The notes under the pieces are model-generated. The model was not told where the DNA came from. It worked only from the letters and a program-made list of their open reading frames with translations, and did not search any database. From positions 186,001 through 250,000 of the forward strand of contig NZ_JACIEQ010000001.1 in assembly GCF_014196965.1 (NCBI RefSeq): a stretch of 64,000 bases of DNA, in the 5' to 3' direction. The DNA is from Actibacterium naphthalenivorans. Lineage in GTDB: Bacteria > Pseudomonadota > Alphaproteobacteria > Rhodobacterales > Rhodobacteraceae. Numbering within the stretch: position 1 is the stretch's first letter; the number at the start of each line of letters is the position of its first letter. Both the position numbers and the translations under genes were made by a program. Positions 63,128 through 64,000 of this stretch are shown in pieces.

Positions 63128-63381
63128 TCCCGCCCCTCCCCGCCGCCGGGGCGCAACGCCCGGCGCAGCAGATAGAAGAGCGGCCTGCGAAACATCGACG
63201 CGGCCCCCGCGACAGCGGCAAGAACGACCCAGACATCATGCTGCCAGCCCAGATACCCGATCAGCACCGGCGCCGACACCAGCAGCGCGAGGCCCGGCGC
63301 GTATTGCAGCCGCATCGGCAGAAACGCGGTGATGGTCGCCGCGAGTGCCCAGAGGCAGGCCAGTGTGAGCGACAGGGTCAT
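63124..63381 (-). CDS. DUF2484 family membrane protein (first copy)
   Basis: The 85-residue protein is a paralogue of the following gene with the same three-helix plan (MTLSLTLACLWALAATITAFLP; ... ALRPGGGEGRE). The ATG at 63381 is chosen because it matches the paralogue's start and overlaps the upstream permease stop by 4 bases; a much longer in-frame reading upstream lies in the permease gene in another frame and is rejected. Function unknown. Confidence 0.8.
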   Translation of the reverse strand: MTLSLTLACLWALAATITAFLPMRLQYAPGLALLVSAPVLIGYLGWQHDVWVVLAAVAGAASMFRRPLFYLLRRALRPGGGEGRE

Positions 63382-64000
63382 GCCGGCCCCAGCAGCGTCA
63401 TCGCCAGCGCGGCCAGCGCGGCCAGAAGCCCGGCATAGGGCACGAACATCGGCACCCGGAACGGCGCGAACGGCGCGCGCCGCTTCAGCGCGATCAGCGA
63501 AAGATTGACCACCGCGAACACCGCCAGCAACAGCGAAGAGGTCATTTCCGCCAACGCCGCCACCGGCAGGGCCAGCGCGCCAAGGATCACCGCCGCGCCA
63601 ACCAGCAACGTCGCCTTCACCGGCGTGCCGAAGCGCGGATGGGCGTGATGGAACAGCGCCAGCCGCCGGTCGCGCTTGCCCAGGCCGAACAGCACCCGCG
63701 CGGCCATGACGATCTGCGCCAGCACCCCGTTCAGCGCCGCCACCCCCGCGATCAGCGACAGAAAACCCGCGCTGTTGTTGCCCTTGCGCGCCTCCCACAC
63801 CAGCGACAGCGGGCGCGTGCTGTTGGCCAGCGCCTCGACCGGAACGGCGCGGACGGCGGCAAGGCTGACCCCGGCGTAGATCAGCGAGGTCACAAGCAGC
63901 GAAATCAGGATGGCGCGCGGCAGGGTGCGCTCTGGATGCTCCACCTCTTCGGCCATGTTCACGATATCCTCGAAGCCGATGAAGGCGAAAAACGCCAGCA
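63378..64000 (-). CDS. APC-family amino acid permease (N-terminus outside window)
   Basis: The C-terminal 207 residues of a permease are present, continuing past the right edge. The amino acid-polyamine-organocation pattern FFAFIGFEDIVNMAEEVEHPERTLP is read at the edge, followed by at least six transmembrane segments and a typical RRAPFAPFRVPMFVPYAGLL. It likely takes up an amino acid or polyamine. It overlaps the first DUF2484 gene by 4 bases, placing it in the same transcript as murB. The substrate and the start are not visible here. Confidence 0.85.
   Translation of the reverse strand, partial: LAFFAFIGFEDIVNMAEEVEHPERTLPRAILISLLVTSLIYAGVSLAAVRAVPVEALANSTRPLSLVWEARKGNNSAGFLSLIAGVAALNGVLAQIVMAARVLFGLGKRDRRLALFHHAHPRFGTPVKATLLVGAAVILGALALPVAALAEMTSSLLLAVFAVVNLSLIALKRRAPFAPFRVPMFVPYAGLLAALAALAMTLLGPA

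Noticed and set aside
63382-63798. Extended in-frame start for the first DUF2484-type gene
   Set aside because: The extension lies in the permease gene in another frame; the paralogue and the 4-base overlap both support the shorter start.

Overview
The window is a 64 kb stretch of chromosomal backbone from a high-GC alphaproteobacterium, most likely family Rhodobacteraceae (Roseobacter/Paracoccus-like). This rests on several things read from the sequence: a NuoE with a long C-terminal extension, fused full-length PntA, CobS and CobT of the aerobic cobalamin pathway, malate synthase G, and small membrane genes of the DUF2484 type next to murB. The recA-like housekeeping density, LpxC and BamD show a Gram-negative with an LPS outer membrane. 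I see no tRNA, rRNA, insertion sequence, prophage or CRISPR array.

Layout. 1-5408 (minus): the start of the complex I operon, nuoA-nuoB-nuoC-[sulfotransferase]-nuoD-[small secreted protein]-nuoE-[small membrane protein, cut by the window edge]. 5600-9000: a DUF1311 protein, CreA, a DegT/AHBA-type aminotransferase and a phosphoglycolate phosphatase. 9054-14546 (plus): glmU-glmS (UDP-GlcNAc synthesis) followed by a tightly coupled flavin-type oxidase-fold protein and an AlkD-like DNA glycosylase, then moaA. 14557-21747: class I amidotransferase, two M20 peptidases (one ArgE-like), a YeeE/YedE sulfur transporter overlapping a DUF3422 gene, and an MFS transporter. 21805-24956: pntA-pntB (proton-translocating transhydrogenase) with promoter and terminator. 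25000-30300: membrane methyltransferase, GNAT, a large RTX-Hint protein, a cytochrome c and a class I amidotransferase hydrolase. 30394-32999: glcB-glcG (glyoxylate use). 33454-41784: pepN, acyltransferase, transglutaminase, lytic transglycosylase lipoprotein, gatB, DUF4177, bolA and a J-domain protein. 42292-44212: an ECF sigma/anti-sigma pair with a Tat-exported MsrB downstream. 44398-48611: cobS and cobT separated by three small genes, one a lipoprotein nuclease. 48681-52821: aminopeptidase P, DUF427 and a ClC channel. 52939-64000 (minus): envelope and division block recN, bamD, lpxC, ftsZ, ftsA, ftsQ, ddl, murB, three small membrane genes and the end of an amino acid permease.

The genes form the expected core modules: respiration and redox balance (nuo, pnt), peptidoglycan/LPS precursor supply (glmU, glmS, murB, ddl, lpxC), division (ftsQAZ) and cofactor synthesis (moaA, cobS, cobT). 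The less ordinary material is small: a dispersed 34-35 bp element present as four arms at three loci, a sulfotransferase embedded between nuoC and nuoD, uncharacterised small genes translationally coupled to core genes, a palindromic promoter at about 45.45 kb, a 13-bp inverted repeat ahead of msrB, and the RTX-Hint protein. I do not see a convincing large undescribed system; the best leads are these small ones.
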